Below, piece after piece: positions 47,358 through 58,440 of a stretch of 64,000 bases of DNA (its first letter is position 1; every line of letters begins with the position of its first letter). A program made the position numbers and the translations under genes. This DNA comes from Palaemon carinicauda (Eukaryota > Arthropoda > Malacostraca > Decapoda > Palaemonidae). The DNA lies in the NCBI RefSeq assembly GCF_036898095.1, contig NC_090725.1:203032232-203096231 (forward strand). The letters are read 5' to 3'. The notes beneath the pieces were generated by a model, which saw only the letters and a program-made list of their open reading frames with translations, did no database searches and was not told the origin of the DNA.

Positions 47358-47529
47358 TGAAGCCCAAGCCCTGAGTACTATGGAATTTTTTCATAGTAGG
47401 AAGAAGTCTTTGAAGCAGACTAAGGGAGGTCAGGGTTTTGGCTCATTTTGCAAAGGTAAAGGACTTAAAAATTAATGTCCTCAGGTTTTAGGTCTGTGGG
47501 CCGTTTCATCATTTTCTTGGATATTTTCT

Positions 47530-48560
47530 TGATGGGAACAGAGTGTAGGTTTGGATGATTGTGGATTTCCAAACCACCACCTCTACAAATTCTTTCAGGC
47601 CAAAGCCCTGAAACTTTTGACTGAAAAATGTGTGAAAAAGAATGATTTAAATTTCCTGGTAAACTGTTCATTGTCCCTATGAAAGACACATCTGAGAGAA
47701 GAGTGAACCTCAACCTATCTCTTTTCAAATAGCTAATTAGATTAAACACATTCAAGATGATGACCAATAAGCATGTCCACCAATTACTATACCAAGAACC
47801 TTGAACCTATACTATAGCGCCCCACTTTCAACCTTACTTTGGGTTTTGACTTGGTAAGAGTTTGTACAGGCTCAAAATGATGCCACTCTGTCTTAATATT
47901 ATTCCAAGGGTGTTTACAAAACTAGTAATATCAGTGATCAAACTACTGCTGTTGCAGGGAGTAAAGGCCATTGCCTATTTGGATGACTGACTAGTCTAGA
48001 TAGAAATGAAAGAACTGTGCCTCATGTCCACAAATTATATCCTGCAAATTCTTCCGGATTTAATTCTAGAGTGGATGTTCAAATAGCTATGGTTTACTTG
48101 AACCTGTTGTCATAAAAGTTTAAAGTCATCAAAAGTGAAGATAATGTCTGCACTAATGATATTCACTCATATAAACACAGAACAGCTTCATCCCTAAGCC
48201 TTCCAAAGGCATCTTAGAAAAGAATCATACACACGGTGTATACTTTTCTTTGGAGTCTTTTCTTCTCCAGAGGGCAACTGAAAAAAGTCCTGGGCGGTCT
48301 TCAATCTGCTTCAATTGTTAACTCAACTCTGAGACTAGATTTAAAGACCCCAATTGGGGTTAGAAGAGAGCACCTCAGATGGGCTTCGGAACAGTAACCC
48401 TCTGTTACACAGTTGCTGCAAAATTAGTCCAAAACCATGGACCTCGCTTAAGGCTCTCTCCATGTCAGTCCCACTGCACCCTTTTCCAATATCCATGGTT
48501 TTTCACACAGATGCATCCACATTGGGTTGGTGAGGTCATCTAGAGGAAACCTGTGTGTTT
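47530..48560 (+). pseudogene. Old DIRS-like RT and RNase H remnants
   Basis: The RT shows PGKLFIVPMKDTSERRVNLN (compare RLFLVAKKTGGWRPVLDVS in copy C). It then has FGF-stop-LGKSLYRL..., PRVFTKLVISVIKL and AIAYLDD followed by a stop, with YLDD at 47976-47987. RNase H shows FHTDASTLGW, a stop and GHLEET near 48502-48552. Stops are frequent. The YLDD and TDAS contexts are those of DIRS elements, not of gypsy. Confidence 0.6.
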
Positions 48561-49555
48561 GGAAATGGTCCCCTTATTTTTTATTGTAAATTTTGTCAGT
48601 ATTTAATTTCAGAAAATTCAGAGCTTTACAATTTGGTATAGGCATAGAATGTTTATTAAACATTACATGAAACAGATGCAAGCTGTGCAATGTGCATGCA
48701 TGGTGCTCAGTTTTTCTGTGGTACCTTTGGTGGATATTGGGTTAAGGAGAGAGATCCACAACTGTGTCCCTTGGCAGAGACACCATGATGGCCATCTACC
48801 AATCTTCTCACATAAGGTGAATGGTGGATTTGGTAGTTCTTTTTCTTTCACTTTAGCATGCATGTATTGGATGTTCATTGGGTTATTATGACTTACCCTT
48901 GTTGTACACGAGTCTGCATTAGTGTTTTTCTGGTATTAGTCCCTGGGGATGACACAGCATCTTAACCTTAAAAAGGGGTTTTGACAAAGATGAACCTATC
49001 TTTGTAGAGGCACTGTGTGATCTCCAACCAACTCCCACCCCCTAGGTGTGTAAAGGGAAGGACATAAGTGAGTCTTACTCCAAATGTGAAAGATGGTGAC
49101 TGGGTGAAAGGCAAATGCCTGGCGGGCATTGTCTTTAGTATTAGTATTGTTTTTCAATAATGATGTATCATTGGTTGGCAGAAAAAAATCAGCATTTTAG
49201 GTGCTGTGACAAGTTAAATATAGCCTGAACCTCTGAGTTTCCCTTACACTAACTGAGTTTGTGCTTTGCATATTGGTACACTGCTCCTTGAGCAGGAAAG
49301 GAAATATTTTTGGCATTTCATGTCATATTGGATTTCTTGGTCTAGCATGTAACAGGAATGTCCTTGGGGACCACATAGCACTCCCTTATCAATAGGTTTA
49401 TCCATCATCAAAACCCCTTTGTTTGTTGTTATGTGATTTAAATGAGGTAGAGCAGGGAAACCTGATTTGTTTATTTTTTATATTCTATGTATGAATATTG
49501 TATTTGTCCTTTGTGAACTTATTTTAATGATCTCTTTTATTTTTTTATTCATTAG
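48561..49555. other. Unassigned intron sequence before the second WDR6-like exon
   Basis: No convincing coding frame; the frames 48649-48891 (+) and 48663-48878 (-) overlap each other and have no motif. It ends in a T-rich tract (TTTTATTTTTTTATTCATTAG, cited in two parts: TTTTATTTTTTTATTC then ATTAG), a good 3' splice site. Confidence 0.5.
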
Positions 49556-49940
49556 CATGATACACACAAAAGAAAAACATTTTGAAGATTGGATTGTGGA
49601 TGCTGTGTGGGAAGATCTGTGTCACATTATAGTGGCTACTGCTCACAATACTATACTTTATGTACGGTTAATTGAAGAACCTGCTGAGTATACTCATCCT
49701 GAGAGTGAAACTGTTAAACCTGAAGATAACTGTTTTGGAAAATTTGAAATAGAAAGGAAAGAACAGTGTTCCGAAAATTGCATCCTCTATTGTGGATGTA
49801 TTGTAGTCGGATCCGGTTTTCATGGGAGTGCTGTTTTGTTAGCTGGTACTGTTTTCAGTCAAGTCTTGATATGGGGACCATGGGGTGAAAAAAATCAACA
49901 TGGAAAAATTATCCCATTCCATTGCCTCTCAGGACACCAG
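49556..49940 (+). CDS. WDR6: WDR6/Trm734-like protein, following exon
   Basis: A 385-nt exon between acceptor ATTAG and donor GTGAGT (49941). The first base completes the codon left open at 7310; the exon ends in phase 0. The 128 full codons include FEDWIVDAVWEDLCHIIVAT, HNTILYVRL, VLLAGTVFSQVLIWGPWGEK and HCLSGHQ. Human WDR6 has SDWIWDARWLEGNIALALGH, a similar VAGAVSNQLLVW strand and then ISGHVG, so this is the next part of the same propeller. An Asp/Glu-rich insert (about residues 45-75) has no match in my recollection of the human protein. No later exon was recognised before the right edge. Confidence 0.82.
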
Positions 49941-49993
49941 GTGAGTTTCATCCTCAATTGTTTTTTATTTCATATATTTACCCTAAATCATAA

Positions 49994-50200
49994 TTGTTCC
50001 GTAACCGAAATACAAACCACGCTATTTACATTGGGTTTACCTTTTAGGGCAGCTGAAATGGCGAGCCATTAGAATTTAACGAGGGTGTATTACCCCCGCG
50101 CTAGTTAGCGGGGGGGTAGGGGAGTGGTAGCTAGCTACCCCTCCCCCCCTTCACACACAGATGAATGCTCACTTTCACTTTTGGCTCGGACTGTGACAGA
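49994..50200 (+). repeat. DIRS-A copy 4 left ITR
   Basis: It includes the perfect palindrome GTAGCTAGCTAC (50126-50137) flanked by G-rich and C-rich arms, CGCTAGTTAGCGGGGG and GCCATTAGAATTTAACGAGG. The inverted partner is 58440-58686. The leader that follows to about 51090 has a (CT)n run at 50441-50462 and no coding frame. Confidence 0.85.
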
Positions 50201-51924
50201 CGTCTCTGTCTTGGTCCTCTCTTGGCAGCCATTGTTTGTTTTGTCTTTACTTAATCGCTTACTTTTCTTTTACTCAATATATATGTAAACATGTTTTTAT
50301 GTTTGTATATATATTTGAGTATAGAAATCAGTAAGTTTCCTTTTCAGAGTTGTGTGTGTAGTGCACGATATCTACTTGGAGTCCTCGGCAGTTAGGCCAC
50401 CACAGCGTAATTTTATGGGTGGCGATCGAGTTTGACTTCGGTCTCTCTCTCTCTCTCTCTCTTAAGGTCGTTCACCCTTTTACTACGTGTTACTACGCCC
50501 TTGTAGCTTCCTTTCCGTGTGGGGGGGTTGCTACGCCGTACGTTTGTCTCAATTAGTTTATGAATCTAATTGTAGTTGTTAATTTTTCAGTTTGTAGAAC
50601 GATTCCTTTCGGGGTTTTCGTTCTTTCTTTAGTGTTCATTCATTTTTAAATTACATAATTACATAGTTTCATAATTATAATTGTTATAATTCTGTGTTGG
50701 TTACAGCTCTCCTTCCGTGAGTGTAAGTGGTTGTGAGGGCACGTGCCTGTTGTGTAATTCTTGTTTCCTTTCCCTCGGGATTCCTCTTCGGAGCCTTCCC
50801 GGGGGAATGAATGTGTACTAATGATTTTTGTTTTATTTTTTTACAGTTACCGATCTAGTTTGTTTCTGTAATATGGCAACGGTGTGAGCTGTCTTGTTGA
50901 GGCCTGGGGATTCCGCTGTTGCTGCCTCCCCCCTTGTATTTTCATCAGGGGCGTGTCTCCTTCTACTGGAAGTACTCCCGTGACGACGGACAGCTCTCCA
51001 GTTCATTTTAGAACTCTCAGGAGGCTTGCCTCCTTGGGCGGGTAACTTTCCTTCCGAGGGAAGTTTTTCCTGTCCAGGCTTGAGTTTTTCCCCTTTTGGG
51101 GGGTTCTTCTCTTGCCTTTTTTTCGTGCGACTATGCTCTTGGTGCTGAGCGGTCACACCTGCAGTTTCGCTCAAGGGGCTGGGCAACTGCAGGAGCCCCT
51201 CTTCGGAGGATTGCTCCTTTTAGGTCACTGGCTGACCAGTCTCTTCTACGAAGTGTTTCTCTTTCGTTCGCGAGAGAGTACACTCATAGAGACTCCTCTT
51301 CGGAGGATTCTTCTGCTGCTGTTGCTGTTGGCCTCCTTCGCCGTAAGACCCACCGTCCGCCTCGTTGTAAGGGCCTCTCATCTCCCTATAAGGGTGCTAA
51401 GAGGCGCCTTTTTGAATCTCCGTTTGCAGCCTACAACTCCTTCTTCTTGATCTTCCGCCTTGGTGCAGATGGACAGCAGTCTGATCTCGTCTTCCGACGG
51501 GCAACGGTCTTCCCGACGGACAACGGTCTTCCAACGGACATCAGTCTCCCGGCGGACAGGCAACGGTCTTCCGATGGACATCTACTTCGGGGCAAAGGGT
51601 TGCCTCCCACGGGGGGTCTTCCCTTGCGTGTCAGGGTTCCCCTGCGCGCCCTTCTGCTGTGTTCTCTCCTGCTCCTGCTCAGTGTTAGCGCACAGGCGCT
51701 CTCCTGCTCATCAGCGCTTCCTGATCGCTAGCGCTCTCCTGTTCGCCAGCGCTCTCCTGTTCGTCAGCGCTCTCATGATGATCATCCCTGCTGTTCCTGT
51801 TGGTTCCTGTTACGCGCCCTGTGCGCCCACGTTCGCCCTCGCGATCTAGAACTTCGGTTCAGGTCTGGGTCAAGGATTCTTCTTCGATGCGCAGGCTTCC
51901 ACGCTTTGCCTTCTGCTCGTCAGC

Positions 51925-52060
51925 GATCATCAGCTTGCCAGCGATCATCAGCTCGCCAGCGATCATCAGCTCGCCAGCGATCATCAGCTCGCCAGCGATC
52001 ATCAGCTCGCCAGCGATCATCAGCTCGTCAGCGATCACCTGCTTGCCAGCGTTCACCTGC
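51925..52060 (+). repeat. 18-nt minisatellite in copy 4 gag
   Basis: At least five near-perfect units of CAGCGATCATCAGCTCGC, period 18 nt, encoding a six-residue repeat. Confidence 0.93.
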
Positions 52061-52240
52061 TCGCCAGCTCGCACAGGCGATTTCAGTATCGCCTATTCAA
52101 CAGCGTTCTACACGTCAGCGATCACCTGTCTCTCGGCGATCACCTGTCTCTCGGCGATCTCCGGATCGCCCGCGTGTGTTACAGCCGGCGCGCCAACGTT
52201 CTCCAACGCTTCTGAAGGAACATGGTTCGCCAGCTACTAG

Positions 52241-52460
52241 CTCGCCATCGCGCGATCGCCCACCTGCGCCTGCTGCTCGCCATCGCGCGATCGCCCACCT
52301 GCGCCTGCTGCTCGCCATCGCGCGATCGCCCACCTGCGCCTGCTGCTCGCCATTGCGCGATCGCCCACCTGCGCCTGCTGCTCGCCATCGCGCGATCGCC
52401 CACCTGCGCATGCTGCTTGCCATCGCGTGATCGCCCACCTGGGCATGCTGCTCGCCATCG
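52241..52460 (+). repeat. 35-nt minisatellite in copy 4 gag
   Basis: Six units starting CTCGCCATCGCGCGATCG at 52241, 52276, 52311, 52346, 52381 and 52416, period 35 nt, with few mismatches. As the period is not a multiple of three, successive units are read in different frames. Confidence 0.94.
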
Positions 52461-52659
52461 CTCGCCAACGCGTCGACATGCCACAACGCGCCATCGCCAA
52501 CCTGCGCGTCAGCGCTCACCAGCTCACCACCGATCACCTGTTGATCCACATCGCCAGCGGTCTTCCTCGCCCACGCGGCAGCGCGTTTCCTCGCCATCGC
52601 GCTAACGCTTGCGTTCGCCGCCTCGGACTCGCGCTCATTCACCTGCCCACCCTCGCGAC

Positions 52660-53820
52660 CGCTCGCCTGCGCGCCCGCGCAACCGCGCGACCGTTCGCCT
52701 GCGCGCCCGCGCGACCGTTCGCCTGCGCGCCCGCGCGACCGTTCGCCTGCGCGACCGTTCGCCTGCGCGACCGTTCGCCTGCGCGACCGTTCGCCTGCGC
52801 GACCGTTCGCCTGCGCGACCGTTCGCCTGCGCGACCGTTCGCCTGCGCGACCGTTCGCCTGCGCGCCCGCGCGACCGTTCGCCCGCGCGACCGTTCGCCC
52901 CGCGCGACCGTCCGCCCGCGCGACCGTCCGCCCGCGCGACCGTCCGCCCGCGCGACCGCGCGACCGTGCGACCGTGCGACCCTTCGCCCGCGCGACCGCG
53001 CGACCGTTTTCCGCGCGACCGCGCGACCGTTTTCCGCGCGATCGTTCGCCCACGCGACCGTTCGCCCACGCGACCGCTCGCCTGCGCGCCCGCGCGACCG
53101 CTCGCCTGCGCGACCGCTCCCCTGCGCGCCCGCGCGACCGCTCCCCTGCGCGCCCCGCGCGACCGCTCCCCTGCGCGCCCGCGCGACCTCTCCCCTGCGC
53201 GCCCGCGCGACCGCTCCCCTGCGCGCCCGCGCGACCGCTCCCCTGCGCGCCCGCGCGACCGCGCGACCGCGCGACCGCTCGCCTGCGCGCCCGCGCGACC
53301 GCCCGCCTCCGCGCGCGCCGCGACCGCTCGCCTGCGCGCGCGCCGCGACCGTTCGCCTGCGCGCCCGCGCGACCGTTCGCCTGCGCGCCCGCGCTACCGT
53401 TCCCCTGCGCGCCCGCGCGACCGTTCCCCTGCGCGCCCGCGAGACCGTTCCCCTGCGCGCCCGCGCGACCGTTCGCCTGCGCTCCTGCGCGACCGTTCGC
53501 CCGCGCGCCCGCGCGACCGCGCGACCGCTCCCCTGCGCGCCCGCGCGTCCGCGCGCCCGCTCGCCCGCGCGCCCGCGAGACCGCTCGCCCGCGCGACCGC
53601 TCGCCCGCGCGACCGCTCGCCTGCGCGCCCGCGCGACCGCTCGCCTGCGCGCCCGCGCAACCGCTCGCCCGCGCGACCGCTCGCCTGCGCGCCCCGCGCG
53701 ACCGTTCGCCTGCGCGCCCCGCGCGACCGTTCCCCTGCGCGCCCGGGCGACCGCGCGACCGTTCGCCCGCGCGACCGTTCGCCCGCGCGACCGCTCGCCT
53801 GCGCGCCCACGTGCCTGCAC
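52660..53820 (+). repeat. 16-nt CGCGACCG minisatellite in copy 4 gag
   Basis: The core unit CGCGACCGTTCGCCTG repeats perfectly with period 16 nt around 52735-52860. It interleaves with longer variants carrying CGCGCCCG through 53820. It is extremely GC-rich and contains no stop in any frame, so all three plus frames and at least two minus frames stay open for over 1 kb. Confidence 0.95.
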
Positions 53821-53869
53821 GTCTACGCTCATGCGCCCGCGCACATGCTCTCCAATGTTCCCCCGCGTG

Positions 53870-54030
53870 CGAACCAACGGTATTCCATCGCGCGTACGGA
53901 CGTTGTTCCGTCGTGCGAACCTACGGTGTTCCGTCGCGCGAACCGACGGTGTTCCGTCGCGCGAACCGACGGTGTTCCGTCGCGCGAACCGACGGTGTTC
54001 CATCGCTCGAACCTACAGTGTTTCTTCGCA
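53870..54030 (+). repeat. 23-nt minisatellite in copy 4 gag
   Basis: AACCGACGGTGTTCCGTCGC recurs with period 23 nt (53941, 53964, 53987), with degenerate copies on either side. It contains the self-complementary GAACNNNCGGTGTTC-type core. Confidence 0.9.
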
Positions 54031-54959
54031 CGAACGTCGGCTTAATTCTTGCAGTATCCATTGCTCGTCTATGGGTTATCGCTCGCCGACCACCAGCTCT
54101 CGCCCTTCCTACCACGCTCGCCTTCCTTCTGCGCTCCTTCGCTCACCTTCGTTTGCGTTCCTGCGTGACCGCGCATGGGCGCTTCCACGTTCGCCCACGC
54201 GCAAATCTTCGAATTACCATCGCGCGAGCTCCAGGGCCATTGCGACCACGATTCCCATTGGGGTTTTCGCAGCATGGCCAGCCTGGCGAGTTCTTCTGGA
54301 GCGTATTTCCAGAACACGGCCTCACCCCATAAACGCAGAGCATGGCACTTGCAAGAATAGGAAAAAACTTCAGGGAGGTCTGAGCAACACTCCTCTTTCC
54401 AGAACCTGGGTTAGCCCTTCCCCGTCATTCCCTGGAAGGATTTTTGGCGGGGGGCTTTCCGTTCGAGATTTCTCCTTCGGCTAAGGGGTGACTGCTTACC
54501 CCTTCCTCTGGGGGCTTACCAGGTCCTTTCTCTCCTCGGTTACGGCCCGAGGTTTGGTTCAAGGAAGCTACAGGAAGATCATGGGTACTTTCCTCCTCTC
54601 GGGCTCAGGCACCTTGGCCTTTCGTCGTTAAGTATCTAACTTGCGGACAAGCTCGATGTTGTACCATCTGGACGCGCTGACTGAGGGCTTCCTTCGGGTG
54701 TCTCATCTGTGGAGGTCGACAACCTCAGACACCCTTCCATCCTTGAGAAGAGTTTGTTCGTGCCCAAGGACAGAGACTTAGACAGCGGCTGTGCGAAGGA
54801 AATCGACTTCCGTTTTCACTCCTCCAAGGCGCTTTCTTCCAGACTCTGCAGGGCTCCAGCGCCTTTTTCTTTCAACCACGTCGGCCTAGTTATCGGCTAC
54901 GACAACTGAGACAAGGTGTCCAATTGCAGTTTCCTCCTGTCAGGAACAGATGGCACGGG

Positions 54960-57200
54960 AGGCTCCCCCGGGGGGCCATAGTCCTAAAAGGAGCGGCAGA
55001 GTTCACGAACTCTAGGATTGCAGGTTTCTCGCTGGAAGGATGCTTAAGGTTACTCATCCGGATGACAGCTTCCCGATGCCCATTCCAGCAAGATCTCTGT
55101 GATCAGCCAAGGATATCGCGCCTGCCGTCTCTGTCAGCGAATTCAGCACCCTCGGCCTCTGCAGTCGATCCTTTCTTGTAAGGAAGGATCTGAGAGGGGA
55201 GTTCCGTAGTCGACCTCTCAGCCCTGATCAAGTTTGTCGAACAAACTTCGGCCAGCGTAGAACAGCAGAATCGATCAGACTGGTAACGAAGCGACAGGAC
55301 TCCTTAAACCCTGGATCGGAAGGACGGGTACTTTCAGTTTCCATTCCATCCATCTTCCAGGGAGCTCGTGGAATTCAGCCTAGACTGCAAGTATTCCTGC
55401 TTATGATGCAGTATGGCTATCCCGCCGTGGCATAGCAGGTTTTTTCCCCAGAAAACTCTCCCTGCTTTCCTCATGGCCGCTCAGGTGCAGGCTTCCGCCT
55501 CCTTTGCTTTTTGGAGGGCTGGTCAACTCCGGTAGGCTCGAGTTCGACCTTCTTCAGCGCCGGGACAAGCTTCCGGATGCTTACAATGAGTGTGGGTTCA
55601 TGGTATTTTGCTTGGAGCCTTCTCTTCTTCTGCCTCAACATCTGGAGTATCTGGCCATGATATTGAGTCAACGGCCTTACCACGTTGGAAACCCCGCTTC
55701 TCGTCCGTCCAGCGAGGTTAAGCAACGTCAGTTCTGGTCGGTACTTGGATGGGTGACCACCTGGGGACGCCAGATTCTGTTGCCACATCCTCCGAGCCTT
55801 CCTTTCAGTTGACTGTGGCAAGACTGAGGAGAGTCGCAGTACCTGTTCTCAGTCAAGCGGAGCTTTCAGCCCTACCTTGGAACGTTTCCTAGTTCTCCTT
55901 TCCTCATTGACCCGTCTGTAGTCCGAACGGTCGCCTCAGGATAAGTTCCATGTGGGGCGGTCCAAGTTCCGGTGGTTTCAGGCAACGTTTAACCGGACTT
56001 CCTGGCCCCTATGGGACCAGCGGAACTATTAGACCTGCAATGGGTGTTGACCTATGGAACCTCTTGATGGTAGTGGATATTCTCGTCCTTTCCCCACATT
56101 CTTGATGCTGTTCTCGGACTCGTCAAAGGAAAGGGGGGGGGGGGGGGGCATGTTCCGGTCCAGGCCTATGGTCAAGACCTGAAGGATACCTCTCCATCAT
56201 TCAGGCAGGCTTAGGGGCCGTAGTCTGGCCCCTCTACAGATCCTACAGCTCCTGCCGAGTCGCTCCGTGCGCGTCGACTTCATGATTCTGGCGTGTTCTA
56301 ACCAGCAGGGGACGCATTTTCACACCTTCACATCTTGCAGTAGAGATACCGGGATGATTGAGATACTCTCAATACCACCATCGGCTCTCTCATTCCAGGC
56401 AGAGTAATGTTCTCTCCGACTATCCGAGCAGAGCCTCGTAGAGAGAGTGTACCTGGGGGTCTTTGATCTTGAGTAACCAGCAAGTCCTGGTCTGGGGGAC
56501 CTGATAGCGACAGCTTGGAACCTCAAGCTTCCGCTGTTCTTCCCCCCAGTCTCAGACCCCGAGACTCTGGCAAGATGCATTCCGGTGATGGTGGGACAAC
56601 TTCGACGCCTGCGTCTTCCCTCCTTTTTGTCTGTGGACAATGGGTCTCAACAAGACCAGGTTGTCTGTCAACCTTTCAGTGGGAGAGCTCCACTGGGACT
56701 ATGCGCAGAATGGTTTCTGGACCCTCTGCTTCCCCTGACGGAACTCCCGGGAGAGCTTCTCCCATGGCGCAGACTACTCAAACAACCACACTGCAACATC
56801 TCTCCCGAACCGGGGCGTCGCTTCGGCTTCATGCCTAGAGACACTACGCCTCCTCCTCAAGAAGAGACAACCCGCTACAGTCGTGGTACGGAGGTCGCGT
56901 CATCTGCGATAGTCATCCGCAGGGGTCTTCCAGGCAAAGTGAAGAGTCTTCGGTGGTTGGTGCCGTGGGAGATATACCTCTTCCCTTGAGGCCTCTTCTC
57001 CAGCAATAACGGTCTTATTGCCTTTCGGCGGGAGGAAACTCCTTTCCGCTCTCGGCAATGAAGCCTGTCGCTCAGCCTTTCCCTGACCTTCAGGCTTAAA
57101 GGAATAACTTTTTCCTGCCCGCTGGATCTTTCCTCGCTCATGTGAAGCTACGATTGTCCCTGCCCTAGTCGGAGGAAGACCTCCAACTTGGAGCATGGCT
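54960..57200 (+). pseudogene. DIRS-A copy 4 RT / RNase H / methyltransferase-like relic
   Basis: Colinear at the DNA level with copies 2 and 3. It covers the RT start (around 55140-55230, with VDPFL-type and QPRISRLPSLS pieces), the region before the 5S insert (55540-55660), the sequence after it (55786-56100), RNase H, and the Dam-like segment (56510-56600, SETLARCIPV-type). Indels are too many for a continuous frame. The YLDD site near 55510 is lost. A 16-nt G run lies at 56133-56148. Confidence 0.65.
55667..55785 (+). rRNA. 5S rRNA-like sequence inserted in DIRS-A copy 4 (probable pseudogene)
   Basis: About 119 nt, full 5S length: GTCAACGGCCTTACCACGTT, TTCTCGTCCG, GAGGTTAAGCAACGTC (box A region), TACTTGGATGGGTGACC (box C region, exact) and a 3' end TGTTGCC. 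Both termini of the mature 5S appear to be present, with many substitutions in the middle. On both sides the DNA continues DIRS-A RT sequence. No spacer, T-run terminator, SINE body or tail follows. The internal promoter may be partly intact, but function is doubtful. Confidence 0.85.
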
Positions 57201-57870
57201 CGGACTTTTTAGTCCCTTAAGAGATCTTCTCAAGACCCTTTACGACAGGCCACGGATTGTATTCCGCCTTGGGTCTCCTGCTCACTCTGGCCACGTCCAG
57301 TGTGTATGCAATCTTCTTGGTCTCGTACGACTCCGCCCTTTCTAAGGAAGAGGGGAAGGCAACATTCAGGTTCGCTCCTGAGTTGTTGGCTAGACTCAGA
57401 ATCTGGGGGTCCCGGCCCTTCGGTCCAATTCCTTCAAGATTTCGAGTCTCCATTCTGTATCTGATGTCCCAAGACCTTCTCTTTCTTGCCAGTAAAGGAA
57501 TCGAGAGGTTAGCTTTGGGAACAGCTGCAGTTTGTCCTCAGTTGCAGCCGATTTGGGAGCACAAGGAGGACACGGGGGAGAGTCACCAGTATACCTCTTC
57601 AGCCCGGACTCAAGGACATTCATCTCGACCTGTCTCCAGACCCTCCCCCGTCACGTTGCCCTACAGCACGATGTTGGATACATCGCAACGTCCCTCGCCT
57701 TCGAGTAATACTACTCTGTGACGCAGGTGCTACAAGCTGGAGTCTGGAAGCGTCTAATGACCTTCGCAGCCCGTTTCCTGCAGGGCGTGACCCACAGGAG
57801 TCTCGATACGTTTTCTATCGCTCTCTGGTGGCTACACAACAGCTGGTCTAACCTCAGGCTCCTTTTTGGA
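57200..57870 (+). pseudogene. DIRS-A copy 4 tyrosine recombinase relic
   Basis: DNA-level homology to 17500-18123 and 40254-40846. One open stretch (57257-57721) has pieces such as VFRLGSPAHSG-type and FAPELLARL (compare FVPEFVAKT). The end near 57740-57860 matches the AGVWK...HYLQDV...VVAAQQLV part, here with frame breaks. The catalytic residues cannot all be placed. Confidence 0.65.
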
Positions 57871-58440
57871 CAGGTAGCAGAAGGTTGAGGGCATTGTTAT
57901 CAGGTTTTAGTCTGCATGAACGAAAGAAGTATGTCTGGCCCTTATTTCTTTCTTCATCATCCCCTCTACGGGGAAGCAGCATCCTGGTCTCTGCATAGCT
58001 GACCTCGAACCTCTGCAGGTAAACCATGCTTCCTTGTGTTCCGAGTATTGAGTCAATACTGTCACGTCCCCCATACCCTGACGAGGTGGTATTGGGAACG
58101 TCATAACCCAGAGTTCCTTCTGGAACTCCAGGTCAACTGCCTAGGATGGGTCACACTTCTTCCTTCACACACAAGCTTATATAGGCCACACGGTTCCTTG
58201 CGGAGCAAGGAACTTGTGAGGTGCAGGGACTCCTTTTCTCGAGTGCGACTCACTCGGATTCTGAGTCCCCGGGTAAAGCCAAAGCCAGTATGGCTGGGGA
58301 CTTTCCACCCTACCTAATGGGTAAGTCACCCAATGTAAATAGCGTGGTTTGTATTTCGGTTACGGAACAAATGACAAATTCGAAGATAATTTGTATTTTT
58401 CCTAACCATACAAACCTTAGCTATTTACACATATTTGCCC
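57871..58440 (+). other. DIRS-A copy 4 3' UTR and ICR
   Basis: 3' UTR with CTGACGAGGTGGTATTGGGA near 58077. The ICR at about 58333-58440 joins TTACGGAACAA to ATGACAAATTCG, as in copies 2 and 3. No coding frame. Confidence 0.85.

Larger units (their letters stand above)
45100..48560 (+). mobile_element. Very old DIRS-like relic
   Basis: Scattered plus-strand matches to DIRS proteins occur in order: a possible gag (45110-45450 and 46147-46458), a short gag tail (47358-47475), then RT and RNase H remnants (47530-48560). It has a SINE (45745-46018) and a reversed non-LTR copy (46607-47357) inserted. No ITR or ICR could be identified. The 5' limit is uncertain. Confidence 0.55.
7311..49555 (+). 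other. 42,245-bp TE-filled intron of the WDR6-like gene
   Basis: It runs from the donor GTATGT at 7311 to the acceptor ATTAG at 49551-49555. The flanking exon phases are complementary (2+1). In human WDR6 the two encoded segments are separated by only about 15-17 residues, so no exon need be missing between them. Nearly all of the intron is DIRS, non-LTR, gypsy or SINE sequence. About 430 bp next to the donor (7311-7733) show no recognised repeat. Confidence 0.75.
51090..54910 (+). pseudogene. DIRS-A copy 4 gag, repeat-expanded
   Basis: The 5' part (51250-51450) matches copies 1 and 2 around CTCATAGAGACTCCTCTTCGG (quoted here as ACTCATAGAGACTCCTCTTC). From 51650 to about 54030 it is nearly all tandem repeats. 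The C-terminal gag relic at 54709-54910 (VDNLRHPSILEKSLFVPKDR; compare INRLRHSSLEGSILFEPKD in copy 2) is followed by Pro-rich remnants. Because the repeat units lack stops, a 685-codon plus frame and a 454-codon minus frame are open. Neither is credible as a protein gene. Confidence 0.65.

Noticed and set aside
48649..48891. Opposed short frames that could be a small host exon
   Set aside because: Frames overlap on both strands, with no motif and no consistent splice sites. The WDR6-like reading frame is continuous without it.
52241..52460. Regularly spaced 35-nt repeats that look like a CRISPR array
   Set aside because: Units are directly adjacent with no unique spacers, sit in a gag minisatellite of a retrotransposon, and the genome is eukaryotic.
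52115..54484. Very long open frames on both strands (up to 685 codons plus, 454 codons minus)
   Set aside because: They come from stop-free 16-, 35- and 23-nt tandem units; the products are Arg/Pro/Ala repeats and all frames are open alike.
55667..55785. Functional 5S rRNA gene
   Set aside because: Single copy inside a decayed retrotransposon, many substitutions in the middle of the molecule, and no T-run terminator directly after it.
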